A DNA stretch of 64,000 nucleotides from Verrucomicrobiia bacterium (GTDB lineage: Bacteria; Verrucomicrobiota; Verrucomicrobiia; Palsa-1439): NCBI GenBank assembly GCA_035577545.1, contig DATLVI010000031.1, forward strand, positions 62,001 to 126,000. Reading direction: 5' to 3'. The translations under genes and the position numbers were made by a program. Shown here piece after piece: positions 45,834 through 55,770 of this stretch. Within the stretch, counting starts at the first letter, position 1, and each line of letters starts with the position of its first letter. Under the pieces are notes generated by a model. The model ran no database searches. It had not been told where the DNA came from and saw only the letters and a program-made list of their open reading frames with translations.

Positions 45834-46077
45834 ACTTGTACTGGATCGAAAGTGCTACCGGTCTGACATCCGCCCGACGCTGAAGTTGGAACCTGGCCTG
45901 CCGCTACCGACGACGAGGCAAGAGCAGCCGATATGTTCCCTTCTTGGGTGGACATTCCGCGCAATTTTTTTTGGAACCACCTCCCCTCCTGTTCCTCATA
46001 TCCACGCAAAAGCGAATCTGATTGTTTGGAGCGACGATAATCCTTCGCTCCAGTCAGACGCGCGAAAAAAATCAACC

Positions 46078-47169
46078 ATGGAGAACGTTATGAGGAACGA
46101 ACGTAGCAAAACGAGAACTATAAATGAAATGCCGGCCCTTCGACGGCTGGGGCCAATCGCGCTGGCTTTGGTCCTGTTGGCATCCCAAGCTCTGGCGGTT
46201 TCCTTTTCCTTTTCGACCGGCGATCCGGATGGAAAAATCGCCACGCTCTCGCGTCCGTCCAGCCCGGGGAAAAACCAGACCGAGACGGCCGACGACTTCA
46301 TTCTCACGGAGACAACGCTCATCAACCAGGCAACCTTCACGGGCCTGCTTCCCCTGGGAGTGCCGCTGGCGAGCATCAGCGACGTTGAAGTCGAACTGTA
46401 TCACGTTTTCCCTGGTGACTCGGATACCAACCGCGTACTGACCGTACCCACACGGGCCAATTCACCCGGCGATGTTGAAATCGACAATGCCACGCGGGAT
46501 GGAGCCGACGGTTCCCTGAGCTTTTTCGCCACGCTGGTGAATTCGTCCTTCACCGCGTCCAACTCAGTCGTGAACGGCATCAACAAGAGCCCCGGCCAAT
46601 TCACCAATGGCGAAGGTCCTGTTACTGGACAGGAGGTGACGATCAGTGTGACCTTCAACCCGCCGATCTTGCTTCCCGCCGGCCACTATTTCTTCCGCCC
46701 CGAGGTCTTATCGAGCGGCGGCGATTTTCTGTGGCTTTCCGCGCCCAAACCGATCGTCGCCCCTGGCACTCCGTTCTTGGGCGACCTGCAAAGCTGGATA
46801 CGGAATGACGCTCTTGCTCCGGACTGGCTGCGCATTGGGACCGACATCACTCACCAAGGCCCGTTCAACTCCGCGTTTTCGCTCTCCGGTGAGACCGACG
46901 AAGACGGTGATGGAATCCCGGATTCTGTGGATCTGTGCCCGGACACTCCGGCTGGCGCCATTGTGGACGCAGATGGGTGCAGCATCGACCAAATCGCGCC
47001 GTGCGCCGGTCCGGCTTCGGGCGGAAGGTGGAAGAATCATGGCAAGTACGTCTCCGCAGTTACCCAGGCGGCGGAAGCATTCGTGGCGCAGGGTTTGATC
47101 AGCGCGGATCAGGCGGACGAGATCGAAACGCAGGCTGCTGAGTCTAACTGCGGAGCCAAAGGTCGATAA
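46078..47169 (+). CDS. Secreted protein with thrombospondin type 3-like tail
   Basis: The start is ambiguous between ATG 46078 and ATG 46090, the latter with GGAG just upstream; 363 or 359 residues. A signal peptide (LRRLGPIALALVLLASQALAVSF) leads to a beta-rich domain of unknown family with the TADDFILTETTLINQATFTG pattern seen in some verrucomicrobial and planctomycete exported proteins. The tail has a calcium-binding type 3 repeat (DEDGDGIPDSVDLCPDTPAG, DADGCSIDQIAPCAGP) and a helical end. Function unknown. Confidence 0.72.
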   Translation: MENVMRNERSKTRTINEMPALRRLGPIALALVLLASQALAVSFSFSTGDPDGKIATLSRPSSPGKNQTETADDFILTETTLINQATFTGLLPLGVPLASISDVEVELYHVFPGDSDTNRVLTVPTRANSPGDVEIDNATRDGADGSLSFFATLVNSSFTASNSVVNGINKSPGQFTNGEGPVTGQEVTISVTFNPPILLPAGHYFFRPEVLSSGGDFLWLSAPKPIVAPGTPFLGDLQSWIRNDALAPDWLRIGTDITHQGPFNSAFSLSGETDEDGDGIPDSVDLCPDTPAGAIVDADGCSIDQIAPCAGPASGGRWKNHGKYVSAVTQAAEAFVAQGLISADQADEIETQAAESNCGAKGR

Positions 47170-47220
47170 CAACGGAGCACACAGTGCCGCAAGCGGCGCG
47201 GCATGATGACGATGACCTTG

Positions 47221-47273
47221 CGGGCGCCTCTTTCTCCTCCCTTGCAACTGAGGGCGGGGAGTGGAGGCGCCCG
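47221..47273 (+). terminator. Structured hairpin after the secreted protein gene
   Basis: CGGGCGCCTC and GAGGCGCCCG form a 10-base perfect stem; the loop itself can pair (CTCCTCCC with GGGCGGGGAG). Only three T follow, so termination is plausible but weak. Confidence 0.4.
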
Positions 47274-47394
47274 TTTGGCGTCCGGTTTGGAGGGTGAGCC
47301 TGCCGGCAGCTTCCTATGGATAGGTGTGGGAGGGGAGGACACTTTGTTCGTGGCATAGCCCATACGTTCTGCTAAAAGGCGCTCTACAGTTGGC

Positions 47395-48705
47395 GTGCTT
47401 CGCGGAATGGAATCGGCCTACACACCCAGGCACAGGAACAGACACTACAAGTGGGCTGTCGTCGGCATGCTGTGGTTCGTCTGCTTTTTCAACTACGCGG
47501 ATCGACAGGCGATTTCATCGGTTTTCCCGATACTGAAGAAGGAGTTTGGTTTCAGAGCGGTGCAGCTCGGGTTAATCGGCTCGGCGTTCATGTGGGTGTA
47601 CGCGCTCGGCGCGCCGTTCGCGGGTTTTCTGGCCGACCGTCTGCCCCGCAAGCAACTGATCCTCGGCGGGTGCCTCCTGTGGAGCGGCGTCACGGTCATG
47701 ACCGGGTGGTGCGGTCGACTGTGGCAATTTGTAACCGTTCGCGCACTGGAAGGACTCGGTGAGACGTTTTATTTTCCTGCCACAATGTCGCTGGTGAGCG
47801 ACTATCACGACGGACGTACCCGTTCGCGGGCGTTTTCACTGCACCAATCGAGCGTTTACATCGGCACCATCGCGGGTAGCTGGGCAGGAGCGTGGTTCGC
47901 GGAAGCACATGGATGGCGTACGGGATTTTATTTTTTCGGTTGCGCCGGCGTGGTGCTGGCGCTGGTACTTTATTGCTTTTTGCGGGAACCGGCGCGAGGT
48001 GCTGTCGAGGGAGCCGGTCAAGCTGTACTGCCGCCATTGGGTGTACGCGAAGTGGCCCGCGTGATTTTCCGTAAACCGACAGTACTGCTGCTTATGGCCG
48101 CGTTTCTCGGTGCGAACTTCGTAGCGACAATCTTCCTCACGTGGACGCCGACATTTCTTGTTGAAAAATTCGCCTTCAAACTCACTGCCGCCGGCCTGTC
48201 CGGCAGCGTATACATCCATCTCGCGAGCGCGCTGAGTGTGCCGTTGGGTGGTGTACTGGCCGACCGGCTGGCGCGCCATTTTGTTGGCGGGCGGATGCTG
48301 GTGCAGGCGTTTGGACTGCTCGTGGGCGCTTCGTTTGTCGGGTTGGTAGGCCTCACATCGAGTGTCACCACGTTGCTTGCGTCCATGACACTTTTCGGTC
48401 TCTCCAAGGGATTTTATGATGCCAACATTTTCGCGTCGCTGTTCGACGTGATTGAGCCACGGGCGCGCGCCACGGCTGCGGGTATCATGAACACGGTGGG
48501 ATGGGGCGGCGGCGCGCTCGGGCCGCTGGCCGTTGGATTTGCGACACAGTACGGCCGGCATGAAAAACCTATCGACAACATGAGCGAGGCCATTGCTTTT
48601 GGCGCGATTATCTATGTCATCAGTGCGGGGCTGTTGTTGTGGGCGGCGTTTGGATTTGCCGGGCGTGATATGGTGCGGGTCGCGACACCGGCCCGAGGTT
48701 TATGA
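47395..48705 (+). CDS. MFS permease, sugar-acid (ACS) type
   Basis: 436 residues from a GTG at 47395 (an ATG at 47407 is equally possible). Twelve hydrophobic segments; WAVVGMLWFVCFFNYADRQAISSVFP at helix 1 and FLADRLPRKQLILGG after helix 2 match the anion:cation symporter group that imports hexuronates and similar sugar acids. Its stop overlaps the GH78 fusion start as ATGA, suggesting uptake of sugars released from pectin. Confidence 0.88.
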   Translation: MLRGMESAYTPRHRNRHYKWAVVGMLWFVCFFNYADRQAISSVFPILKKEFGFRAVQLGLIGSAFMWVYALGAPFAGFLADRLPRKQLILGGCLLWSGVTVMTGWCGRLWQFVTVRALEGLGETFYFPATMSLVSDYHDGRTRSRAFSLHQSSVYIGTIAGSWAGAWFAEAHGWRTGFYFFGCAGVVLALVLYCFLREPARGAVEGAGQAVLPPLGVREVARVIFRKPTVLLLMAAFLGANFVATIFLTWTPTFLVEKFAFKLTAAGLSGSVYIHLASALSVPLGGVLADRLARHFVGGRMLVQAFGLLVGASFVGLVGLTSSVTTLLASMTLFGLSKGFYDANIFASLFDVIEPRARATAAGIMNTVGWGGGALGPLAVGFATQYGRHEKPIDNMSEAIAFGAIIYVISAGLLLWAAFGFAGRDMVRVATPARGL

Positions 48706-51700
48706 AGACCCGATTTCTTGCCTTTCCTCTACTCTTCGCGATCACCGGACTGGCGGCAGCGCCGCGCAATCCCACAGTGATTTCATCCGCGTTCATCAAC
48801 GAGCGCGCGCCGTATCCGGAATGCCACGCCTCAACGATCGTTGAGGTGGCGCCCGGCAAACTGGTTGCGGCGTGGTTTGGCGGGACGCGGGAACGCGCGC
48901 CCGACGTCGGCATCTGGGTAGCGCGACAAGATGGCGGGCACTGGCTTGAGGCGGTGGAGGTGGCGAACGGTGTGCAGACGAATGGCACGCGGCTGCCGAC
49001 GTGGAACCCGGTTCTGTTCCAGCCGAAGAACGGGCCGCTGGTATTGTTTTACAAGGTCGGGCCTTCCCCGAGCGAGTGGTGGGGGATGATGATTACATCG
49101 ACGGATGGCGGAAAAAGTTGGGACAAACCAGTGCGGTTACCGGCGGGCGTGTTGGGGCCGATCAAGAACAAGCCGGTGCTTTTGGCGGACGGCGCCTGGT
49201 TGTGTCCCTCCAGCACGGAAGCTGGGGCGGCGGGCTGGCGGGTACATTTCGAGATCACGCGCGATGCCGGCAAGACCTGGGAGGTCGTGAGACCGGCGGA
49301 AAAGGGAAACAAGTTGGACGCGATCCAGCCGAGCGTGCTCTTCCACCACGACGGCCGGCTGCAAGCCCTTTGTCGTACGCGGAACGGGGTGATCGCCACC
49401 ACGTGGTCGAGCGATGGCGGAAAAACGTGGGGCCCGTTGGAGTCGGTCGGATTGCCCAACCCGAATTCCGGGATTGATGCCGTTACGTTGGCGGATGGGT
49501 GTCAATTGTTGGTTTACAATCATTCGGCGCCGCCACCGGACCGCCCGACGAAAGGCGCTCGTTATCCACTGGATGTGGCGATTTCGTCGGATGGCGTGAA
49601 ATGGCAGCACGTTCTGACGCTCGAAGATCGGCCGAGCGGCAATGGCTATGCGTACCCCGCCGTCATCCAAACATCCGACGGCCTGGTGCACATCACGTAC
49701 ACGTGGAACCGCCAGCACATCAAATATGTGGTGCTTGATCCAAAGCAGCTTGGAACGACGGCACTACGCGTAACGGATTTGAAGTGCGAATATGCGGTGG
49801 ATCCGTTGGGCGTCGATCTGGCGCAGCCGCGATTGTTCTGGCGCGTGGCGAGCAACGAGCGCGGGCAGGCACAGACCGCGTGGCAGGTGCTGGCGGCATC
49901 CTCGGCGGACATGCTCGCACACGATCGGGGCGATCTGTGGGACAGCGGACGTGTCGCTTCGGATGAAACTGCGTTTATGCGGTACGCAGGTGCGCCGCTT
50001 AGATCGTCGCAGCAAGTGTTGTGGAAGGTGCGCGCCTGGGACCGCGATGGGCACGCTACGCCGTGGAGTGAGAACGCGACCTGGACGATGGGGTTGCTCA
50101 AGCCAGCGGATTGGGAAGGGAGTTGGATCACTTCGCCGGTCGTGACCGAGTCGTTGCTGCTGCGACAAGAATTTTCCGTGCGGCCGGGATTGCGTCGCGC
50201 GGTGGCGTATGTTTGCGGGCTGGGACAATATGAACTCGATTTTAATGGCGCGAAGGCCGGTGAGGACCTGCTGGCACCCGGCTGGACCGATTACGATCGG
50301 ACGACGCTTTACGACACACACGACGTGACGGCGTTGTTGCGCGAGGGGACAAACACCGTCGCGATCATCCTCGGCAACGGTATGTACAATGTCGTCCGCC
50401 GAAACCGCTTCGCGAAATTCATCGGTTCCTTCGGCCCGCTGCGGGCGATTCTGCGCCTGCGTCTCGAATATGCTGACGGCACGGTGGAGTTTGTCGGCAC
50501 CGATCCGACGTGGCGCACCTTGGCGGGGCCGATCACATTCAATAACATCTACGGCGGGGAAGACTTTGACGCGCGGATTGAACCCGTGGACTGGACCAGG
50601 GCAGGCTTCAATGACAGCGCGTGGCCGCAAGCGGTGAGGATGGTCCTGGTCGGCGACACGTTACGCGGCCAGAGTTTTGCGACGGAGCCGTTGCGCGCGA
50701 TTGAGACGCGGCAGCCCATTGCGACAAAGGCGTTTTCTGACGGCAGTGCGGTTTATGATTTTGGGCAGAACGCCTCGATGATGCCGCGCCTCCGCGTGAG
50801 CGGACCGATGGGGAGCGTCGTGCGGCTCACGCCGGCGGAGGTGGTCGATGCCGATGGCACAATCAATCGCAGCACAATGGGAGGCGCGAGCCGCGGCAGT
50901 TCCTGGTGGCAATATACCAAGGCGACGGATGGCGAAGAGACATGGTTTCCGAAATTCTTTTACGTGGGGTGTCGATACCTGAAAGCTGAATTTTTCCCGG
51001 CGAATGTCGGTGAAACGAATGCATTGCCCCGAATCGAATCACTGGAAGATGTCATCGTGCATTCGAGCGCGGCGCCGATCGGACATTTTGCCACTTCGAA
51101 CAAGTTGCTCAATCGCATCCGCGACCTTGTACGCTGGGCGCAGCGGTCGAACATGGTGTCCATCCTCACCGACTGTCCGCATCGCGAAAAGCTTGGGTGG
51201 CTTGAGCAATATCATCTCAACGGCCCGGCCATTCGGTATGAGTTCGATGTCACACGGCTTTTCGCCAAAGGCATGCACGACATGGCCGATGCGCAGACGG
51301 AGGATGGCCTGATACCGACGACTGCGCCGGAATACGCAAAATTCAAAGGCGCCTTTCGGGATGCGACGGAGTGGGGTTCGGCCTTCATCCTCGTGCCGTG
51401 GCAGCAATACCAATTCACTGGCGATCTCGACCTGTTGCGTACCCACTTTGATGCGATGAAGCGGTACTTCGCCTGGCTCGAAACGCGCGCGACAGATGAC
51501 ATCGTGTCCGAGGGCCTGGGGGATTGGTACGACCTCGGCCCGAAAAAGCCCGGCCCGGCGCAATTGACACCGCCACCGGTGACCGCCACGGCATTTTATT
51601 TCGAGGATGCGGCGATTCTTTCGCGGATCGCGAAGCTCCTGGGCCGTCCGGACGACGCGAAACATTATGCCGATCGTGCAGAAAAGATTCGCGGGAGTTA

Positions 51701-52442
51701 CAACCGCCACTTCTTTCATGGCGACACCGGTTCGTACGCTGCGGGATCGCAATGCGCCGACGCGCTACCGCTGGTGATGAACATCGTTGAGCCCGCCGAC
51801 CGCGCTCGCGTGCTGGCCGCGCTCGTGCGCGATGTGGGACTGCATGGCGACGCGATGACCGCGGGCGACGTCGGTTTCCGTTACCTCCTCCAGGCGCTTG
51901 CCCAAGGCGGCCGCTCGGATTTGATTTACCGGATGATCAACCAGGATGAGAAGCCGGGCTATGGCTACCAACTCAAGAAGGGCGCGACGAGCCTCACTGA
52001 ATCGTGGGATGCGAACCTCAGCTCGTCGCACAATCACTTCATGCTCGGGCAAATCACAGAATGGTTTTACAAAGACCTCGCGGGCATCGACGTTGACCCG
52101 ACAGGACCCGGTTTCAAGAAACTCATCCTCCGCCCGCAACCCGTCGGCGATCTCACGTGGGTCGAGGCGAGTTATGAGTCGATCCACGGTCCAATCTCCG
52201 TGCGCTGGGAGCGCGACGGCGAACGTTTCGTTTTGAAAGCGACAGTTCCCGCGAACACGACAGCGACCATCTTCCTTCCCGCTCGCGACGGCGCCGTGGT
52301 GCAGGAAAGCGGCGCGCCCGCGGAACGGCGTCCGGGAGTGAAGTTCCTTCGCCGCGAAGGCGACCGCGCCGTGTTTGCCATCCAGTCAGGCAGCTACACT
52401 TTTGAATCCCGATTCTCCAACCCACAATGCGGACCTCAATAA
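48702..52442 (+). CDS. Sialidase/BNR-repeat and GH78 alpha-L-rhamnosidase fusion
   Basis: 1246 residues with signal peptide (MKTRFLAFPLLFAITGLAAA). Residues about 20-345 are a six-bladed sialidase-like domain with Asp-box motifs STDGGKSW, TRDAGKTW and SSDGGKTW and FGGTRERAPDVGIW. From about 350 it is GH78: TDLKCEYAVDPLGVD, LFWRVASNERGQAQTAWQV, SWITSPV, TDCPHREKLGWLEQ, TEWGSAFILVPWQQY, GDWYDLG, SLTESWDAN, SSSHNHFMLG. It probably removes rhamnose from rhamnogalacturonan or glycosides, the first domain acting on a second sugar or binding it. Translationally coupled to the permease. Confidence 0.88.
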   Translation: MKTRFLAFPLLFAITGLAAAPRNPTVISSAFINERAPYPECHASTIVEVAPGKLVAAWFGGTRERAPDVGIWVARQDGGHWLEAVEVANGVQTNGTRLPTWNPVLFQPKNGPLVLFYKVGPSPSEWWGMMITSTDGGKSWDKPVRLPAGVLGPIKNKPVLLADGAWLCPSSTEAGAAGWRVHFEITRDAGKTWEVVRPAEKGNKLDAIQPSVLFHHDGRLQALCRTRNGVIATTWSSDGGKTWGPLESVGLPNPNSGIDAVTLADGCQLLVYNHSAPPPDRPTKGARYPLDVAISSDGVKWQHVLTLEDRPSGNGYAYPAVIQTSDGLVHITYTWNRQHIKYVVLDPKQLGTTALRVTDLKCEYAVDPLGVDLAQPRLFWRVASNERGQAQTAWQVLAASSADMLAHDRGDLWDSGRVASDETAFMRYAGAPLRSSQQVLWKVRAWDRDGHATPWSENATWTMGLLKPADWEGSWITSPVVTESLLLRQEFSVRPGLRRAVAYVCGLGQYELDFNGAKAGEDLLAPGWTDYDRTTLYDTHDVTALLREGTNTVAIILGNGMYNVVRRNRFAKFIGSFGPLRAILRLRLEYADGTVEFVGTDPTWRTLAGPITFNNIYGGEDFDARIEPVDWTRAGFNDSAWPQAVRMVLVGDTLRGQSFATEPLRAIETRQPIATKAFSDGSAVYDFGQNASMMPRLRVSGPMGSVVRLTPAEVVDADGTINRSTMGGASRGSSWWQYTKATDGEETWFPKFFYVGCRYLKAEFFPANVGETNALPRIESLEDVIVHSSAAPIGHFATSNKLLNRIRDLVRWAQRSNMVSILTDCPHREKLGWLEQYHLNGPAIRYEFDVTRLFAKGMHDMADAQTEDGLIPTTAPEYAKFKGAFRDATEWGSAFILVPWQQYQFTGDLDLLRTHFDAMKRYFAWLETRATDDIVSEGLGDWYDLGPKKPGPAQLTPPPVTATAFYFEDAAILSRIAKLLGRPDDAKHYADRAEKIRGSYNRHFFHGDTGSYAAGSQCADALPLVMNIVEPADRARVLAALVRDVGLHGDAMTAGDVGFRYLLQALAQGGRSDLIYRMINQDEKPGYGYQLKKGATSLTESWDANLSSSHNHFMLGQITEWFYKDLAGIDVDPTGPGFKKLILRPQPVGDLTWVEASYESIHGPISVRWERDGERFVLKATVPANTTATIFLPARDGAVVQESGAPAERRPGVKFLRREGDRAVFAIQSGSYTFESRFSNPQCGPQ

Positions 52443-52504
52443 GGCTTCCGTATTCGGTTGGTGGAGGCGCAATGATTCGCACCCTGAGATTCCACCGCTT
52501 GGGC

Positions 52505-52969
52505 TCAAACGTTGGTTTCTGATGAGGGCAAATTCTCAGCGGTCGGCAGGGAACCGTCCTTTTTGATTCCAGTGAGCTTCGTCTTATCCCCGAACCATGT
52601 GATCGCGCCACAACGAGTGCACATACGCGCCACGGTTTCGATGTGGCTGGTCTTGAACGTCCAAAATCTGGTCTTGTCAGGATAAAAATAGTTTAGCCCG
52701 GTGGATTGGATCCGCCCCGCAATCAGTTCATTATGGTGGCAAACTGGACAAAACTCCTGGACCGACTCGCTGTCCTTTGCGCTCTTAAAAACCTGGACGT
52801 GACTATCCAGATCTTCCTGCAGGAACCGGGTCGAATCTCCGATCTTGCGATAGGTGATCAACTTATCGCGCATCCATCGATAGATCGTCGGTTCGGTGAC
52901 ACCGAGGTATTCGGCAGCTTCTTTGATTGTGTACCAGCGTGGATTCTCGTTCTTTTGCTCAGTCTTCAT
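52505..52969 (-). CDS. Excisionase-type HTH regulator with zinc ribbon
   Basis: The ATG at 52969 gives 154 residues. An N-terminal MerR/excisionase-like helix-turn-helix (WYTIKEAAEYLGVTEPTIYRWMRDKLITYRKIG) is followed by a zinc ribbon with CPVC near 73 and CTRCG near 115. It diverges from the 543-residue membrane protein gene across about 130 bases, so it may control that operon. Similar HTH-ribbon proteins are probably single-gene regulators; the signal is unknown. Confidence 0.75.
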   Translation of the reverse strand: MKTEQKNENPRWYTIKEAAEYLGVTEPTIYRWMRDKLITYRKIGDSTRFLQEDLDSHVQVFKSAKDSESVQEFCPVCHHNELIAGRIQSTGLNYFYPDKTRFWTFKTSHIETVARMCTRCGAITWFGDKTKLTGIKKDGSLPTAENLPSSETNV

Positions 52970-53100
52970 AGCACCTGCTTTTTTTATATCAGAAAACACT
53001 TGCATTTAAACACAAAACACTGTAAATGATAGCGTGTAATAGTCAATAGCTATATTAGATAGTAAATAGCACCCTAAGCAACACAACCAGAGGATCTGTT

Positions 53101-54732
53101 ATGAACGAGTATAATCGATCACCCAGAATTCCCCCTCTGTTAGAACTACCTCATGGGGATCAGCCATTGCTCTACTGGATGAGGCGCTTCTTGGCGTGCA
53201 ATCCGTTCTATCTGATCAGTGCGGCGTGCCTGCTTTATGGGAGCTATCGATTTACGACTGGCCCGGCCTTCCGCGCGGCAGAATTGGGTCCAGTCTCCAC
53301 CATCTTCGGTTCTCTTCAAATCTACGAGATGTTGCTGGCCACTACTGCCATCTTTCTCGCTTCTCGCCAGATTTGGTATGACTCTACGCTGCTAGTGACC
53401 ATGGAGAATATGTTAGTCCTGATCCCATTCATTCTCGTTACATTGGCAGTTTTTTTGGGTACCACTGTGACGTGGGTGGTGTGCGGTACGGGGGCGGTCA
53501 TGGCCATCTTGAGATTCTGGGGTTTGAAGCGATTTATTCCGGAACTAAACATGCCACCCCGAGCATTGGGCATCGGTTTGCTCATACTGGCGACGAATCT
53601 GGCATTGCCCTTCTTCTTCAAGTCGATCCACAAGACCAATCTCGATGCGTTGGGCGGATGTAGTCGTTCTTGTTGGCTGATCCTGCTGCCGCTGCTGTTT
53701 GCTTCGGTCAATGTGTTGCCGCGACCGACTCAATGGGGTGGCATGGCCGCGCAACGCAGTTGGTTGCCACTCGGTTTCGCAGCAATCTGGATAACCGTGA
53801 GCGCCGTCCATTTGTGGTGTATCGGTTACATTTACGACCTGGTCTGGGAGATATCTCTTGTGGCGCCACTGTTGTGGGTCGCGACCTGGACTTCGTACAA
53901 TCGGATCTCCGATTTTGCTCCTAATCCGCCATCAGGATGGCGCATCGCTTCGTTGGCGCTTCCTGTCCTGACAACATTGGTTGGTGCCTGGAATGGCGAC
54001 AGCGAGATTGTGTTGCTATTGGCCGTGCTCAACGCCGCCGTGTACGCCGGCATCTATGCGCTCCACCGGGACAATCGCGTGGCCTTTCATCTCCTGCTCA
54101 TCTCCCTGGCAACGCTGGTCGCGGCGATGCCCGAGAGCTTGGGAAAGGTCCTCATTCCGCATTATAGCCGGGAGCTGTGCGTCATGGGCGCGATCATCGG
54201 TTACGTCATTCTTCGGGCAATCCTATCGACCCATCCGCTCGCGGCAGTGGGCGGAGCGGTGGCCGTGACCGGTGCCGCCAGCTACCTGCTTGAACGTTTC
54301 TCGCAGGGCCCCGAATTCGGTATTCAATTCGGGCTGGTATTCCTGTTGGTGCACAGTCTGGCTTGGCAGGATGCGCGGCATTCCGGCGCCAACGTCTTGC
54401 GCATCATCGCCGCGTTGGCTTGGACCGCGCATTCGACTGTCTGGGTGCAGAATAACCACGGAATCGCCGGCTGGACGGTGTCGGCACTCGCCGTATTCGT
54501 GCTGGGCTGTTATCTGGCAGCACGACTAATCTGGCAGCACCGGGCGTCCTTGGTGGTGCCGGCCACCGCGTTGGTGGTTCTGGCACTCATGCCGGGCAAA
54601 TCGGTCGTCATGTCGGCCACACACGCTCCCGCCGGGCTTTTGGCGGTCTTGCTGGCCTTTCTGTTGTTCGTCGTCGGCACTTTCGTCGCCTTGAATAAGG
54701 ACACATGGATTCCATCACACAAGTCTCATTGA
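53101..54732 (+). CDS. Polytopic membrane protein, function unknown
   Basis: 543 residues with about 14 or more hydrophobic segments and short loops; the N-terminal 25 residues are polar (RSPRIPPLLELPHGDQP). GAGG precedes the ATG. I do not recognise a family. It precedes the MoxR-DUF58-transglutaminase genes by about 80 bases in the same direction and may belong with them as the membrane part. Confidence 0.75.
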   Translation: MNEYNRSPRIPPLLELPHGDQPLLYWMRRFLACNPFYLISAACLLYGSYRFTTGPAFRAAELGPVSTIFGSLQIYEMLLATTAIFLASRQIWYDSTLLVTMENMLVLIPFILVTLAVFLGTTVTWVVCGTGAVMAILRFWGLKRFIPELNMPPRALGIGLLILATNLALPFFFKSIHKTNLDALGGCSRSCWLILLPLLFASVNVLPRPTQWGGMAAQRSWLPLGFAAIWITVSAVHLWCIGYIYDLVWEISLVAPLLWVATWTSYNRISDFAPNPPSGWRIASLALPVLTTLVGAWNGDSEIVLLLAVLNAAVYAGIYALHRDNRVAFHLLLISLATLVAAMPESLGKVLIPHYSRELCVMGAIIGYVILRAILSTHPLAAVGGAVAVTGAASYLLERFSQGPEFGIQFGLVFLLVHSLAWQDARHSGANVLRIIAALAWTAHSTVWVQNNHGIAGWTVSALAVFVLGCYLAARLIWQHRASLVVPATALVVLALMPGKSVVMSATHAPAGLLAVLLAFLLFVVGTFVALNKDTWIPSHKSH

Positions 54733-54814
54733 ACGTGGCGGGTTCCTCCACAACAGACTTGCTTCCGCCCCTGTTTGTGGTTATGGGAGTCGCGTTCCAG
54801 CCGAGAGGCCAACC

Positions 54815-55765
54815 ATGACAACCAGTCACTCGCTGACACCACGAGAAGTGTACCAGGCAATCGCGGCGAACATTGAAAAGGTGATCAAGGGCCAAACCCT
54901 TGCCACGCGTCGATTGCTGGCTGCGTTCGCCAGTGGGGGACACGTGCTCCTCGAGGATTTTCCCGGCACCGGCAAGACCACCCTGGCCAAGGCGTTGGCG
55001 CGCTCCGTCAATGTGGAGTTCAAGCGCGTCCAGTTCACACCCGACCTCCTGCCGTCCGACATCATGGGTGTCTCGATCTTCGACCAGCGTGATCGGGAGT
55101 TCCATTTCCATGAAGGCCCGGTTTTCACAAACATTCTGTTGGCGGACGAGATCAACCGCGCCTCGCCGCGGACCCAGTCGGCCCTGTTGGAGGCCATGGC
55201 TGAAGGACAAGTCAGCGTCGAGGGCGAACGCCGACCGCTGGCCCAATTATTCTTTGTGGTCGCCACGCAGAACCCGGTCGAGTTTCGCGGCACCTATCCG
55301 TTGCCGGAAGCGCAAATGGACCGGTTCGCGATGCAGTTCGAGTTGGGTTATGTGTCACCCGCAGAGGAGGTCGCGATCCTCACCGATCAGGTTCACAATC
55401 ATCCCCTCGATCACATTACTCCGTGCGCCAACGCGGAAGACGTACTTCGACTGCGCCGCGCCGCGACGGAAATCCGGATTAGCGACGAACTGAAACGTTA
55501 CATCGTAGACGTAGTCGGGGCGACCCGCGGGGTCAGCGGCGTGCAACTTGGCGCCAGCCCGCGCGCGTCGCTCGCCATGATGAAGACGGCACAGGCACTG
55601 GCATTATTTGACGGCGGCGAGTTTGTCACCCCTGAGCACGTACAAGAGGTGGCGGTGCCAGTAATCGCGCACCGTTTGGTGATCGACCCCCAAGCGAAAT
55701 TCTCCGGAGTGACGGCGCGCGCGGTTGCCCAAGAAATCCTGCGCCGGATTCCCGTGCCGGCCTGA
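54815..55765 (+). CDS. MoxR-family AAA ATPase
   Basis: 316 residues. Walker A in DFPGTGKTTLAKAL, Walker B in ILLADEINRASPRTQSALLEAMAE, sensor region VATQNPVEFRGTYPLPEAQMDRFAM and the helical lid (GVQLGASPRASLAMMKTAQAL). MoxR ATPases assist assembly of complexes with VWA/DUF58 proteins. Starts the MoxR-DUF58-transglutaminase set; the DUF58 gene starts 6 bases after its stop. Confidence 0.94.
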   Translation: MTTSHSLTPREVYQAIAANIEKVIKGQTLATRRLLAAFASGGHVLLEDFPGTGKTTLAKALARSVNVEFKRVQFTPDLLPSDIMGVSIFDQRDREFHFHEGPVFTNILLADEINRASPRTQSALLEAMAEGQVSVEGERRPLAQLFFVVATQNPVEFRGTYPLPEAQMDRFAMQFELGYVSPAEEVAILTDQVHNHPLDHITPCANAEDVLRLRRAATEIRISDELKRYIVDVVGATRGVSGVQLGASPRASLAMMKTAQALALFDGGEFVTPEHVQEVAVPVIAHRLVIDPQAKFSGVTARAVAQEILRRIPVPA

Positions 55766-55770
55766 CGGCC

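Noticed and set aside
45886-46077. Extended N-terminus of the secreted protein
   Set aside because: The frame is open further upstream, but the added residues precede the signal peptide and look non-coding.
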